Source: CAUSKK01 sp963533935
GTDB lineage: Bacteria; Pseudomonadota; Gammaproteobacteria; Cardiobacteriales; Cardiobacteriaceae
Direction of reading: 5' to 3'
DNA length: 64,000 bases
NCBI GenBank assembly: GCA_963533935.1
Contig: CAUSQL010000001.1
Location: 1 to 64,000, forward strand
Part shown: positions 25,470 to 33,482 of the stretch, piece after piece
Numbering within the stretch: the first letter of the stretch is position 1
Layout of the letters: each line of letters opens with the position of its first letter
Translations under genes and position numbers: made by a program
Notes under the pieces: model-generated
What the model saw: only the letters and a program-made list of their open reading frames with translations
Database searches by the model: none
What the model was told of the DNA's origin: nothing

Positions 25470-25966
25470 GCATATTCCTTTAAAAAAGTGGCGAAATGAT
25501 TTTGCAGCAGGGCCAGGGCCGCCGGACTGCCGAAGAAATGCGGCGCCGGCACCAAAATCAGCTGCTGCTGGCCGGTGCAGTATTTAACGCTGTCCTGCCA
25601 GGGCACCACCTCGTCCTGCCAGCCGTGCATGATGGTCATGGGCTGGGGCGGCCGCGGCGGCTCATGGCCGTAGCGCGGGTGATAGAAGGGCGGCGCGAGC
25701 AGGAACAGGCCGCGCACCTGCTCCGGCTGCTCCGCGGCGATTTGCGCGGAAATGTAGGCGCCCATGGAGAAGCCGGCCAGCAGCACCGGTTCCGGCTCCG
25801 CAGCGACAATATCCGCCAGCCGGGCGCGGCGGCTATGGCGGTCGTCGTTGCCGCGGTCGTCCACGGCCAGGGCGCTAAAGCCCTGGGCGCGGGCCGTGCG
25901 CCCCATGTAGGCCATGTCCTTGCTGGTGGCGCCGAGGGCGCGGCCGTGGGACAGAATTATTTTCAT
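25460..25966 (-). CDS. Small alpha/beta hydrolase
   Basis: 168 residues with no signal peptide. The nucleophile elbow is LLAGFSMGAYISA (Ser near 68), the acid is probably Asp in IMHGWQDEVVPW, and the base is His in VPAPHFFGSP. This is the complete triad of a YcjY/dienelactone-hydrolase-like serine hydrolase. The opening MKIILSHGRALGATSKDM supplies an oxyanion-like HG segment. The substrate is unknown. It forms a two-gene unit with the DUF1971 protein downstream and lies 17 bp after prlC. Confidence 0.82.
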   Translation of the reverse strand: MKIILSHGRALGATSKDMAYMGRTARAQGFSALAVDDRGNDDRHSRRARLADIVAAEPEPVLLAGFSMGAYISAQIAAEQPEQVRGLFLLAPPFYHPRYGHEPPRPPQPMTIMHGWQDEVVPWQDSVKYCTGQQQLILVPAPHFFGSPAALALLQNHFATFLKEYAWN

Positions 25967-25982
25967 GGCAGTGCTAGCGGGA

Positions 25983-28004
25983 TTAATCCCCTAAACCATT
26001 GTGGCGGAGCAGGGCCTTAACCTCCGGCTTTCTCCCCCTAAAGGCCACAAAGCTGTCCATGGACGGCCGGCTGGAGCCCACCGCCAGAATTTCATCGCGG
26101 AAGCGGCGTCCGGTGGCCTCGTTGAGTAGGCCCTCCTCCTCAAAGGCGCTAAAGCTGTCCGCCGACAGCACCTCCGCCCACTTATAGCTGTAGTAGCCGG
26201 CCGCGTAGCCGCCGCCGAAGATGTGGCTGAACTGCATGGGGAAGCGGCTGTAGTCGCTGACCGGCACCACGGTTACCTGCTTCTGGGTTTCCTTGAGCAC
26301 GTCCATGGGGTCGCGCTGGAAGTTGGCGCCGCTGTGGTAGCTGAAGTCGAAGAGGGCGAATTCCAGCTGCCGCAGCATGGCCATGGCCGACTGGAAGTTC
26401 TTCGCCGCCAGCAGCTTATCGTGCAGTTCCGCCGGCAATTTCTCGCCGCTGTCGATGTGGCCGCTGAACCAGCTGAGGATTTCCTTGTCGTAGCCGAAGT
26501 TCTCCATGAACTGGCTGGGCTGTTCCACCGCGTCCCATTCCACCCCGTTAATGCCGGACTGGCCGTAGACGTCGATTTTCGTCAGCATGTGGTGCAGACC
26601 GTGGCCGAACTCGTGCAGCAGGGTCAAAATTTCATCGTGGTTCAGGCAGGCCTCCTTGCTGCCCACCGCCGGGGTGAAGTTGCAGACCAGATAGGCCACC
26701 GGCAGCTGGAGCGGTTCCCCATCGCCGAAGCGGCTGACGGCGCTGTCCATCCAGGCGCCGCCGCGCTTCTGGCTGCGGGCGTATAAATCCAGGTAGAAAT
26801 GGGCCATCAGCTCGCCGTTTTCCAGCACGTCGAAGGCGCGCACGTCCTTGTGCCAGACCGGCAGCTTGTCGGTGGGGCGGAATTCCACCGCAAAGAGCTT
26901 CTGGGCCAATTTGAACAGGCCGTCCAGCACCTTGGAAATGGGGAAATAGGGCCGCAGCTGCTCCTGGGATATGGCGTATTTCTCCTGGCTCAGCCGTTCG
27001 CTGGCGTAGCCCACGTCATGGGCTTCTAATTTTTCAATGCCCAGCCGCTCCTTGGCGTAGGTGGCCAGCTGCGCCATTTCCTCCCGGCCGCGCTCGTGGG
27101 TCTTCGCCACCAAATCGTTAAGGAAATCAAAGACCACCGCCGGCTTGCCGGTCATGCGCTGAATCACCTGGCCGCTGGCGAAGTCTACCAGGCCGAGGAT
27201 ATTCATTTGCTGTTGGCGCAGCTGCATCATTTCGCGAATCACCGGCCGGTTGTCCCACTTGCCGCCGTCGCTGAGTTCCGAGGCGCGCACGGCGTAGGCC
27301 CGGTGCACTTCGCGGCGCAGTTCCCGGTCTTCACAATAGCTGAGAATGGGCGTAACCGACGGTGCGTCTAGGGTAATCAGGTAGCCCTCCTTGCCCTTCT
27401 CCTGGGCCTGGGCCGCCAGCAGGGCTTTAGCGCTGTCCGGCAGCCCCTTTAAACGGCTATCGTCGGCCAGATGCAGGGTCCAGCCGTTGGTGCTGTCCAG
27501 CAGCTGGTTGGAAAACTTCGTGCCCAGCTCGGCCAGTTTCAGGCTGTTGGCCTTGTAGTTTTCCTTTTCGCAGGCGGGCAGGTTCACCCCGTTCAGCTCG
27601 AAGTCGAGAATGCTATCGTCGATGTACTTCTGCTTGTGCTTGGGCAATTCTTTATATTGCGGCCCCTCCTTAATCTTGCGCATGGCCTCGTAGAGGGGCA
27701 GGTGCTGGGACAGGTCGGACTCGTAGGCGGATAGCTCCGGCAACACCTTTTCGTGGGCCTGGCGCCATTCGTCGGTGCTGATGACCGCGTGCAGGTGGCT
27801 GATGGGCGAAAAGGCCTTGGCCAGCCGGTTGGCCATGATTTCCATGGGGTGAATGAGATTTTCCCAGGTGAATTCGCTCTGTTTGAGCAGTTCGGCGAGT
27901 TTTTCGCGGTTTTCCTTAATGATTTGGTGAATGGCTGCGGCGTGCTCCGGTTTAATCTGGTCAAACTGGGGGAAGGCCGGGGGATTGATTAGCGGATTAC
28001 TCAT
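25983..28004 (-). CDS. prlC: Oligopeptidase A (M3 metallopeptidase)
   Basis: 673 residues (E. coli PrlC 680). A cytoplasmic zinc peptidase that degrades short peptides, including cleaved signal peptides. The zinc site is HEFGHGLHHML near residue 460, with a glutamate ligand downstream in GINGVEWDAVEQPSQFMENF. The C-terminal HIFGGGYAAGYYSYKWAEVLSAD is the usual M3 substrate-binding region. It is divergent from the yigZ-like gene, with 40 bp between the starts. Confidence 0.95.
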   Translation of the reverse strand: MSNPLINPPAFPQFDQIKPEHAAAIHQIIKENREKLAELLKQSEFTWENLIHPMEIMANRLAKAFSPISHLHAVISTDEWRQAHEKVLPELSAYESDLSQHLPLYEAMRKIKEGPQYKELPKHKQKYIDDSILDFELNGVNLPACEKENYKANSLKLAELGTKFSNQLLDSTNGWTLHLADDSRLKGLPDSAKALLAAQAQEKGKEGYLITLDAPSVTPILSYCEDRELRREVHRAYAVRASELSDGGKWDNRPVIREMMQLRQQQMNILGLVDFASGQVIQRMTGKPAVVFDFLNDLVAKTHERGREEMAQLATYAKERLGIEKLEAHDVGYASERLSQEKYAISQEQLRPYFPISKVLDGLFKLAQKLFAVEFRPTDKLPVWHKDVRAFDVLENGELMAHFYLDLYARSQKRGGAWMDSAVSRFGDGEPLQLPVAYLVCNFTPAVGSKEACLNHDEILTLLHEFGHGLHHMLTKIDVYGQSGINGVEWDAVEQPSQFMENFGYDKEILSWFSGHIDSGEKLPAELHDKLLAAKNFQSAMAMLRQLEFALFDFSYHSGANFQRDPMDVLKETQKQVTVVPVSDYSRFPMQFSHIFGGGYAAGYYSYKWAEVLSADSFSAFEEEGLLNEATGRRFRDEILAVGSSRPSMDSFVAFRGRKPEVKALLRHNGLGD

Positions 28005-28044
28005 GGATATTTCCTTAAATGCTGAAGGCGCCTATTCTAGCCCC

Positions 28045-28629
28045 ATGAATACCCTTAAAGCAGAGGCCCGCGGCGAAATCACCGTGAAGGCCAGCAAATT
28101 CCTCGGCTACGGCTACCCCATTGGTAGCGCCGCTGACGCCGACGGCCACCTCGCCGCCATTAAAAAAGAACACCCCAAGGCGCGCCACTGGTGCTACAGC
28201 TACCGGCTCGGCGCCCAGGATTACCGCCTCAGCGACGACGGCGAGCCCTCCGGCACCGCCGGCCTGCCCATCTACCAGCAGCTGCTGTCCTTCGACCTGT
28301 CCAATGTGCTGCTAATCGTGGTGCGCTACTTCGGCGGCACACTGCTGGGCGCCGGCGGCCTCATCAAGGCCTACAAGGATTGCAGCCGCCTGACCCTGGA
28401 ACGGGCGGAACTGACGCCGCTGGTGCTGCAACGGCAATTTATGGCCAGCTGCGGCTACGGCCAGATGAACAGCCTCTTTAACTACTGCCAGCGGGCTGGC
28501 GCGACGATTCTGGAGCAGCAGCTGGAATTTAACTGCCGCTGCCGGGTGCAGGTGCCGGTGGACGAATTCCCGGCGCTGAAGGCGCTGCTGGAGGGCCACG
28601 GGGTGCAGGTGGCGGAGTTGGAGGATTAA
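28045..28629 (+). CDS. yigZ: YigZ/IMPACT family protein
   Basis: 194 residues from ATG 28045; a longer open frame upstream overlaps prlC and is not coding. The N-terminal IMPACT domain contains SKFLGYGYPI, ARHWCYSYRL, DDGEPSGTAGLPIYQQL and VVRYFGGTLLGAGGLIKAY, all conserved. A ferredoxin-like C-terminal domain (DUF1949) follows. Bacterial members bind nucleic acid or ribosomes; the function is not firmly known. It is divergent from prlC, with a repeat pair directly after its stop. Confidence 0.92.
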   Translation: MNTLKAEARGEITVKASKFLGYGYPIGSAADADGHLAAIKKEHPKARHWCYSYRLGAQDYRLSDDGEPSGTAGLPIYQQLLSFDLSNVLLIVVRYFGGTLLGAGGLIKAYKDCSRLTLERAELTPLVLQRQFMASCGYGQMNSLFNYCQRAGATILEQQLEFNCRCRVQVPVDEFPALKALLEGHGVQVAELED

Positions 28630-28714
28630 TTTACCGACGGACGGGCGCTTCTCTTGTATGTTTATTTAGGCTTTTAAACATACAGGGGAAGCGCCCCGTT
28701 GTATGTTTGTAAAT
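28630..28714. repeat. Interspersed repeat pair between convergent genes
   Basis: TTTACCGACGGACGGGCGCT faces AAGCGCCCCGTTGTATGTTT across a short A+T-rich loop. It fills the junction between yigZ and the acyltransferase and begins at the base after the yigZ stop. Confidence 0.8.
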
Positions 28715-28720
28715 ACACCC

Positions 28721-29608
28721 CTAAACGCCGTAGTCCCGGCGGCGGCCGTCCGGCAAACTTTTAAAGCGCCGGTGCAGCCAGTAGTACTGCTCCGGGTGGG
28801 CGCGGATTGCGGTTTCCAGCAGGCCGTTGAACTGGCCCATGATTTCCGCCGCGCTTTCCCCCCTAATCTCCTTATATATATGCACCACATAGCCGTCCCC
28901 CTCCCGCCACATCAGCGCCGGAATTAGGCGTGCGCCGCTGCGCGCCTGCAGCTTCGGCAGCACGTCGATGCTGGCGGTTTCCAGGTTAAAGAAGGGCACG
29001 AAGACGCTGGCCTTCGGCCCCATGTCCTGGTCGCAGGCGTACCAGATGTTGCCGCCCTCCCTAAGCACCGCCAGCGTGCGCCGCATGTCCTTAAAGTTAA
29101 TCAGGGGAATGCCCTGGGCGGCCCGCTCCCGCTGGTAGCGAATCCAGCGGTCGAAGAAGGGATTTTTAATGGGCCGATAGGTGCCGTTGGCGCGCACGTG
29201 CAGGCCGAGCAGGCGCACGCCCAGTTCCAGCAGGGTGGAATGGCCGCTGAGCAGCAGCACGCCGCAGTGCCCATCGCGCAGGGCGGCCAGGGAATCCGGG
29301 TCCGCCGCCAGGCGGCTGATGCGCCGCAGCCGTTTTTCCGGATAGAACCAGGCGAAGGCCATTTCCGCCAGGCCCATGCCGATGCTTTTAAAGTGTTCTC
29401 TTAATAATTTTTCCCGCGCCGCCGGCATCAGTTCCGGAAAGGCCCACTCCAGATTTTTTCGGCAGATGGCGCGGCGGTATTTCAGTAATTTGAATAGCAG
29501 CAGGCCCAGGGCGGCGCCGCAGGAGCGGGCCCAGGTGGTCGGCAATAGACTGAGGAAAAAAATGGGAATTAGGACCAGCAGCCCGGTCAAATAGGAAAGG
29601 AAAATCAA
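28721..29608 (-). CDS. LpxL/HtrB-family lipid A acyltransferase
   Basis: Inner-membrane enzyme that adds a secondary acyl chain to lipid A. 295 residues if started at the TTG at 29608 (LIFLSYLTGLLVLIPIFF), with AAGGG upstream. The frame stays open further, but that part is the complement of maf. The catalytic HX4E motif is GHSTLLELG near residue 130, followed by TYRPIKNPFFDRWI, and DQDMGPKASVFVPFF near 195 is a typical acceptor-side motif. It faces yigZ tail to tail and is divergent from maf. The exact start remains uncertain. Confidence 0.87.
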   Translation of the reverse strand: MIFLSYLTGLLVLIPIFFLSLLPTTWARSCGAALGLLLFKLLKYRRAICRKNLEWAFPELMPAAREKLLREHFKSIGMGLAEMAFAWFYPEKRLRRISRLAADPDSLAALRDGHCGVLLLSGHSTLLELGVRLLGLHVRANGTYRPIKNPFFDRWIRYQRERAAQGIPLINFKDMRRTLAVLREGGNIWYACDQDMGPKASVFVPFFNLETASIDVLPKLQARSGARLIPALMWREGDGYVVHIYKEIRGESAAEIMGQFNGLLETAIRAHPEQYYWLHRRFKSLPDGRRRDYGV

Positions 29609-29623
29609 ATGCTTAGGCCCTTT

Positions 29624-29632
29624 TGCTAGAAT
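29624..29632 (+). promoter_or_regulatory. Extended -10 promoter of maf
   Basis: TGCTAGAAT lies 23 bases before the maf ATG and matches the gapA promoter element. The -35 is weak. Confidence 0.55.
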
Positions 29633-29654
29633 TATCAACTTTTTGGAGATTTCA

Positions 29655-30236
29655 ATGGCGCTGATTCTCGCATCAACCTCCCCGGCTCGCCAGGCCATTC
29701 TACAGAAATTAAATATTCCCTTTAGCTGCCAGGCGCCCAACGTGGACGAGACCCCGCTGGAAAACGAAACGGCCCAGGAACTGGTGCGGCGGCTGGCCAT
29801 CGCCAAGGCCCAGGCGGTTAAGGCCGGCCCAGGGGATTTCGTCATCGGCGCCGACCAGGTGGCCAGCCACAACGACGCCATCATCGGCAAGCCGCTGACC
29901 CGGGAAAAGGCCCAAAAGCAGCTGAATTCCTTCTCGGGCAATGCGGTGAATTTCTACACCGGCCTGGCGCTGGTGCACGGCGGCGACCTGCGCAGCACCG
30001 TGGAAACCTGCACGGTGAAATTTCGCAATCTGGCACCCCAGGAAATCGAGCGCTATTTAAATCTGGAGGACAGCCTGAACTGCGCCGGCGCCATCAAGTC
30101 CGAGGGGCTGGCCATTCATCTGTTCACGGGCATTTTCGGCCGCGACCCGCACGCGCTGGTGGGTTTGCCGGTCATTGCCCTGGGTGAACTGCTGCGGGAA
30201 TTCGGCGTCAATCTGCTGGATTTAACGGCCGTTTAG
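29655..30236 (+). CDS. Maf-family nucleotide pyrophosphatase (YceF type)
   Basis: 193 residues from ATG 29655, which follows GGAG; an in-frame TTG 12 bases earlier has no better site. House-cleaning enzyme that hydrolyses non-canonical nucleoside triphosphates. The P-loop-like ILASTSPARQAILQKL, the DET in NVDETPLENETAQELV, GADQVA and SEGLAIHLF are family motifs. The SxxR plus GADQ context is closer to YceF (m7GTP-preferring) than to YhdE, but this split is uncertain. Confidence 0.9.
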   Translation: MALILASTSPARQAILQKLNIPFSCQAPNVDETPLENETAQELVRRLAIAKAQAVKAGPGDFVIGADQVASHNDAIIGKPLTREKAQKQLNSFSGNAVNFYTGLALVHGGDLRSTVETCTVKFRNLAPQEIERYLNLEDSLNCAGAIKSEGLAIHLFTGIFGRDPHALVGLPVIALGELLREFGVNLLDLTAV

Positions 30237-30240
30237 CGTA

Positions 30241-30321
30241 TTTACCGACAGACGGGCGCTTTGCCTGTTTGTAAAAATAGCGATATTTACATACAGGGAA
30301 AGCGCCCGTCTGTTTGTATAA
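30241..30321. repeat. Interspersed repeat pair between convergent genes
   Basis: TTTACCGACAGACGGGCGCT and AAGCGCCCGTCTGTTTGTA face each other around AATAGCGATA. The arms pair almost perfectly, with GACAGACGGG to CCCGTCTGTT. It separates maf from the convergent hydrolase gene. Confidence 0.8.
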
Positions 30322-30323
30322 CT

Positions 30324-31034
30324 TTAGGAACGCAGCAGCTGCGCCAATTCTTCCCGACTCATAGGCCCGTAGGGAGTGCGGCGGTATTTGGCCGCCAGCT
30401 CCAGGCGGAAGCGCAGAAAGTCTCCCTCGTCCTCAATCATTAGAAAGGGATTGCCGGCCAGCTGCGCCGCCAGGTCGGTGGATTCGGCGCTGCCGTAGTC
30501 GTGGCCGCACCAAATGCGGGTTTCCGGCGGCAGTGTCTTTAGTTTTTGCAGGCTGCGGAAGAGGGCCGCCGCGCTGGCGGTGGGGTGGCGCACGTTGCCG
30601 GCGCCGTAGATGAACAGCGTGTCGCCGGTGAGCAGGTCGCCCTCCAGGTAATAGCAGCAGCTGCCGGCGGTGTGGCCCGGCGTGGCCAGCACCTGCACCT
30701 CGCTTTCCCCCAGGGCGATTTGGTCGCCGTCCTGCAACAGAATGCAGTCCACCGGGGCGTTGGGCCAGTGCTGCTGCTCCGCGGCGCTGACAAAAACGGG
30801 AATGTCCGGGTAGCGGCGCTGGATTTCCGGCAGCGCGTTCACGTGGTCCAGGTCGCTGTGGGTGATGAGCACGCCCACCGGCCGGTAGTTCTGCTCGTCC
30901 ATCACCTCCTGTAGCCCCTCCGCGTCCCAGGCCGGGTCGATGAAGAAGGCCTGGCGGCTGGCCCGGTCGCCAAGGATATAGAGGAAGTTGTCCTGGTCTT
31001 CAAATTTCAACTGAATTATTTCGTGGTCTTTCAT
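30324..31034 (-). CDS. Metallo-beta-lactamase-fold hydrolase (glyoxalase II-like)
   Basis: 236 residues, cytoplasmic. The zinc-binding motif is THSDLDHV (HxxDxH-like, with a serine between), followed by ATPGHTAGSCCYYLEGDLLTGDTLF and a third ligand region IWCGHDYGSAES. These fit the glyoxalase II/persulfide dioxygenase-like group. The C-terminal 50 residues replace the glutathione-binding helices of true GloB, so the substrate is open. It ends opposite maf and starts 1 bp after smpB. Confidence 0.85.
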   Translation of the reverse strand: MKDHEIIQLKFEDQDNFLYILGDRASRQAFFIDPAWDAEGLQEVMDEQNYRPVGVLITHSDLDHVNALPEIQRRYPDIPVFVSAAEQQHWPNAPVDCILLQDGDQIALGESEVQVLATPGHTAGSCCYYLEGDLLTGDTLFIYGAGNVRHPTASAAALFRSLQKLKTLPPETRIWCGHDYGSAESTDLAAQLAGNPFLMIEDEGDFLRFRLELAAKYRRTPYGPMSREELAQLLRS

Positions 31035-31035
31035 A

Positions 31036-31515
31036 TTAGCCCCGTAGATTTTTATCTTTCATAATGCGCCGCTTATCCAAATTCCATTGCCGTTCCCTAT
31101 CGGATTCCCGTTTATCGAAGGTCTTTTTCCCTTTGGCAATGGCAATCTTTAATTTAATGTGGCGCCCCTTCCAATACATATTAAGGGGAATTAGCGTATA
31201 GCCGTCCCGTTGATTGGCGCCAATTAATTTTCCTATTTCCTTTTTATGTAAAAGTAATTTGCGAGTACGTAATGGTTCGGCAATTTTATGGGTGGAAGTA
31301 AAGGACAATGGATTAATGGTGGCACCGAATAAAAATAATTCCCCATTTTTAATTAATACATGGCTTTCTTTTATATGGACTTTTCCCGCCCGCAGTGCCT
31401 TAACCTCCCAACCTTCCAAGGCTAATCCCGCCTCGAAGGTCTCTTCCAGGAAGTAATCGTGGCTGGCCCGGCGATTTACCACGATGTCATTGTTTTGCGT
31501 TTTCTTTTTACTCAT
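31036..31515 (-). CDS. smpB: tmRNA-binding protein SmpB
   Basis: 159 residues. Binds tmRNA and delivers it to stalled ribosomes for trans-translation. The NRRASHDYFLEETFEAGLAL start, GWEVKALRAGKVHIKESHVL and the C-terminal FDKRESDRERQWNLDKRRIM are all characteristic. The basic tail ends KDKNLRG. The tmRNA gene itself was not seen in the window. It is divergent from ratA by 36 bp, the arrangement found in E. coli. Codons here are A+T-richer than in neighbours. Confidence 0.97.
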   Translation of the reverse strand: MSKKKTQNNDIVVNRRASHDYFLEETFEAGLALEGWEVKALRAGKVHIKESHVLIKNGELFLFGATINPLSFTSTHKIAEPLRTRKLLLHKKEIGKLIGANQRDGYTLIPLNMYWKGRHIKLKIAIAKGKKTFDKRESDRERQWNLDKRRIMKDKNLRG

Positions 31516-31551
31516 AATTAATACCGTTGAATTAAAAAGGATTTATGGACT

Positions 31552-31989
31552 ATGGCCCAAATACATAAAGTTAAACGCGTCCCCTATTCCTGCGCACAAA
31601 TGTTTGATTTAGTGGCCGACGTGGATAAATATTACGAATTTATTCCCTGGTGTATTAATTCTAAATTAGAATATAAAGACGATAGGGAATTAATTGGCAC
31701 TATTACCGCCCAGAAGGGTGCCTTTTCCAAATCATTTACCACGAGAAATAAATATGTTTACGGCAAATACATGGATATTAATTTAGAAAAAGGGCCGTTT
31801 AAAAAATTAACGGGACGCTGGGAGTTCCACGAAATTCCCGGGGGCTGCGAGATACATTACAGCACAGATTACGAGGTGCCTCTGCTCCTTGGCCCCCTGC
31901 TGGCCGGACTGGCCACCTACATGGCCAATTCCATCGTTGAGGCCTTTGAACAGCGGGCGCGGCAGGTCTATGGAACGCAAAACCATTAG
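31552..31989 (+). CDS. ratA: RatA-like START-domain protein
   Basis: 145 residues of the COQ10/START-like fold: VKRVPYSCAQMFDLVADVDKYYEFIPWCINSK at the start and a long C-terminal helix, LATYMANSIVEAFEQRARQVY. In E. coli, RatA has been described as inhibiting 70S association; its yeast relatives bind coenzyme Q, and the true role in most bacteria is unclear. It lies next to smpB and overlaps rnfH by 20 bp. Confidence 0.93.
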   Translation: MAQIHKVKRVPYSCAQMFDLVADVDKYYEFIPWCINSKLEYKDDRELIGTITAQKGAFSKSFTTRNKYVYGKYMDINLEKGPFKKLTGRWEFHEIPGGCEIHYSTDYEVPLLLGPLLAGLATYMANSIVEAFEQRARQVYGTQNH

Positions 31990-32254
31990 GGTGGAAGTGG
32001 CCTACGGCGAGGCCCAGCGCCAGAAAATTATCCCGCTGGTGGTCTACGAGGGCACCAAATTAATTGAGGCGGTGGAGCGCTCAGCGCTGAGCTATTACTT
32101 CCCGCAGCTGGATTGGGCGGCAGTGGACTTCGGCGTCTTTGGCCGCAGCCAGCCGGCGGATTATTTGTTGCGCGACGGCGACAGGGTGGAAATCTATCGG
32201 CCCCTCATCGCCGACCCCAAAGAAATGCGCCGTTTGCGGGCGAAAAAACGCTAG
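31970..32254 (+). CDS. rnfH: RnfH family protein (UPF0125)
   Basis: 94 residues with a ubiquitin-like beta-grasp fold: IRVEVAYGEAQRQKIIPLVV at the start, VDFGVFGRSQPADYLLRDGD, then RVEIYRPLIADPKEMRRLRA at the end. The ATG at 31970 lies inside the ratA 3' end in another frame. The function is unknown; the name comes from the association with rnf genes in Rhodobacter. It is followed by rsmH after 32 bp, so it may share the dcw promoter region. Confidence 0.92.
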   Translation: MERKTIRVEVAYGEAQRQKIIPLVVYEGTKLIEAVERSALSYYFPQLDWAAVDFGVFGRSQPADYLLRDGDRVEIYRPLIADPKEMRRLRAKKR

Positions 32255-32286
32255 AATTGAGGAAGCACAAGATTTTAGGACAACCC

Positions 32287-33192
32287 ATGACGCACCATCA
32301 CACGGTATTTTTGGAGGAAGCCGTGGCAGCCCTGGCCATCAAGCCAGCCGGCACCTACCTAGATTGCACCTATGGCCGCGGTGGCCACACAAAAATGATA
32401 CTAGCCCAACTGAATGGCGAGGGACAGTTGTACAGCTGCGACAGAGACCCGGAGGCAGAACTAAGTGCGCGGGAAATTAACGACCAGCGCTTTCACTTTG
32501 TGAGTAGTAACTTTTCCCAGTTAGACAATTTTCTCCCACAACAGCTGGAATTGGACGGCGTACTAATGGACTTAGGAATATCTTCGCCTCAGGTGGACCG
32601 GGCCGAGCGGGGCTTTTCCTTTAATAAGGCCGGGCCCATTGACATGCGCATGAATAACCAGGTAGGGCCAACGGCACAGGAGTTGCTTGCTTCCTACGAC
32701 GAGAAAAAGTTAGCGGACATAATCCGGGACTATGGGGGTGAGCCACACACCATCGCCCGCCGCATAGCCTGGGCCATTAAGGCGGCGCTGCCGCTCAAGG
32801 ACACGCTGGCTTTGGCGGAAGTGGTTAGTGCGGCGGTGCCGAAGAAATATCATAAAAAGAATCAGCACCCGGCCACGCAAACCTTTCAAGCCCTACGCAT
32901 TGCCGTTAATGATGAATTTACAGAGATTGAAAATGCCCTGGCCGCGGCAGTTCCCCGGTTGAAAAAAGAGGGAACGCTAGTGGTCATAAGTTTTCATTCT
33001 GATGAAGATGCTCTTGTGAAGCGCTTCCTTAGGAAATATGAGGGCGAAACCCTCCCCCCCGAGCTGCCCATAAGTGGAAAAATAAATCAGCAGCTCAAAA
33101 TGGTTGGCTCTCCGCTGCGTCCCAGCGAGGAAGCCGTTCGTATTAACCCACGGGCACGTAGTGCTCTGCTTCGCAAAGCGATAAAACTATGA
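32287..33192 (+). CDS. rsmH: 16S rRNA m4C1402 methyltransferase
   Basis: 301 residues from ATG 32287 (MTHHHTVFLEEAV); the frame is open upstream but overlaps rnfH. The SAM-binding motif is YLDCTYGRGGHTKMIL, followed by GVLMDLGISSPQVDRAERGFSF, MRMN and the C-terminal INPRARSALLRKA. It N4-methylates C1402 in the ribosomal P site. It opens the dcw cluster, since mraZ, which usually precedes it, is absent. It overlaps ftsL by 4 bp. Confidence 0.96.
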   Translation: MTHHHTVFLEEAVAALAIKPAGTYLDCTYGRGGHTKMILAQLNGEGQLYSCDRDPEAELSAREINDQRFHFVSSNFSQLDNFLPQQLELDGVLMDLGISSPQVDRAERGFSFNKAGPIDMRMNNQVGPTAQELLASYDEKKLADIIRDYGGEPHTIARRIAWAIKAALPLKDTLALAEVVSAAVPKKYHKKNQHPATQTFQALRIAVNDEFTEIENALAAAVPRLKKEGTLVVISFHSDEDALVKRFLRKYEGETLPPELPISGKINQQLKMVGSPLRPSEEAVRINPRARSALLRKAIKL

Positions 33193-33473
33193 GAAATCTT
33201 TTTATTTTATTCATCATCGTGCTGGCCGCCTGCATCTACCAGGCGCTGAGGGTCAGCAATAGCACCCACGAACGAGCTTTAGCCATTAAGGAAGACCGTG
33301 CTATCCAGCGGGACATTGAACGCTCCATTGCCATGACTAGCAATGTGAAACGGGAACAGGCAGTGGTGGTGGCCGAAATGACTTCCCGCTCCCATATCCG
33401 CAAACAAATGGAAAACCAATCCCTCCATACTCCCAGGAAAGAGGAGGTCGCCCTCCTGAAGGAGAAAAAGTAA
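33189..33473 (+). CDS. ftsL: Cell division protein FtsL
   Basis: 94 residues: an N-terminal transmembrane helix (LFILFIIVLAACIYQALRVS) and a coiled-coil periplasmic part, as expected for FtsL of the FtsQLB subcomplex. Sequence is poorly conserved in this family, so the call rests on topology, size and position between rsmH and ftsI. The start overlaps the rsmH stop (ATGA). Confidence 0.88.
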   Translation: MRNLFILFIIVLAACIYQALRVSNSTHERALAIKEDRAIQRDIERSIAMTSNVKREQAVVVAEMTSRSHIRKQMENQSLHTPRKEEVALLKEKK

Positions 33474-33482
33474 TTTCTTCTC

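Noticed and set aside
29609..29941. N-terminal extension of the lipid A acyltransferase frame
   Set aside because: This part is the complement of maf, and the extension has no homology to the acyltransferase family; a TTG at 29608 gives the normal length.
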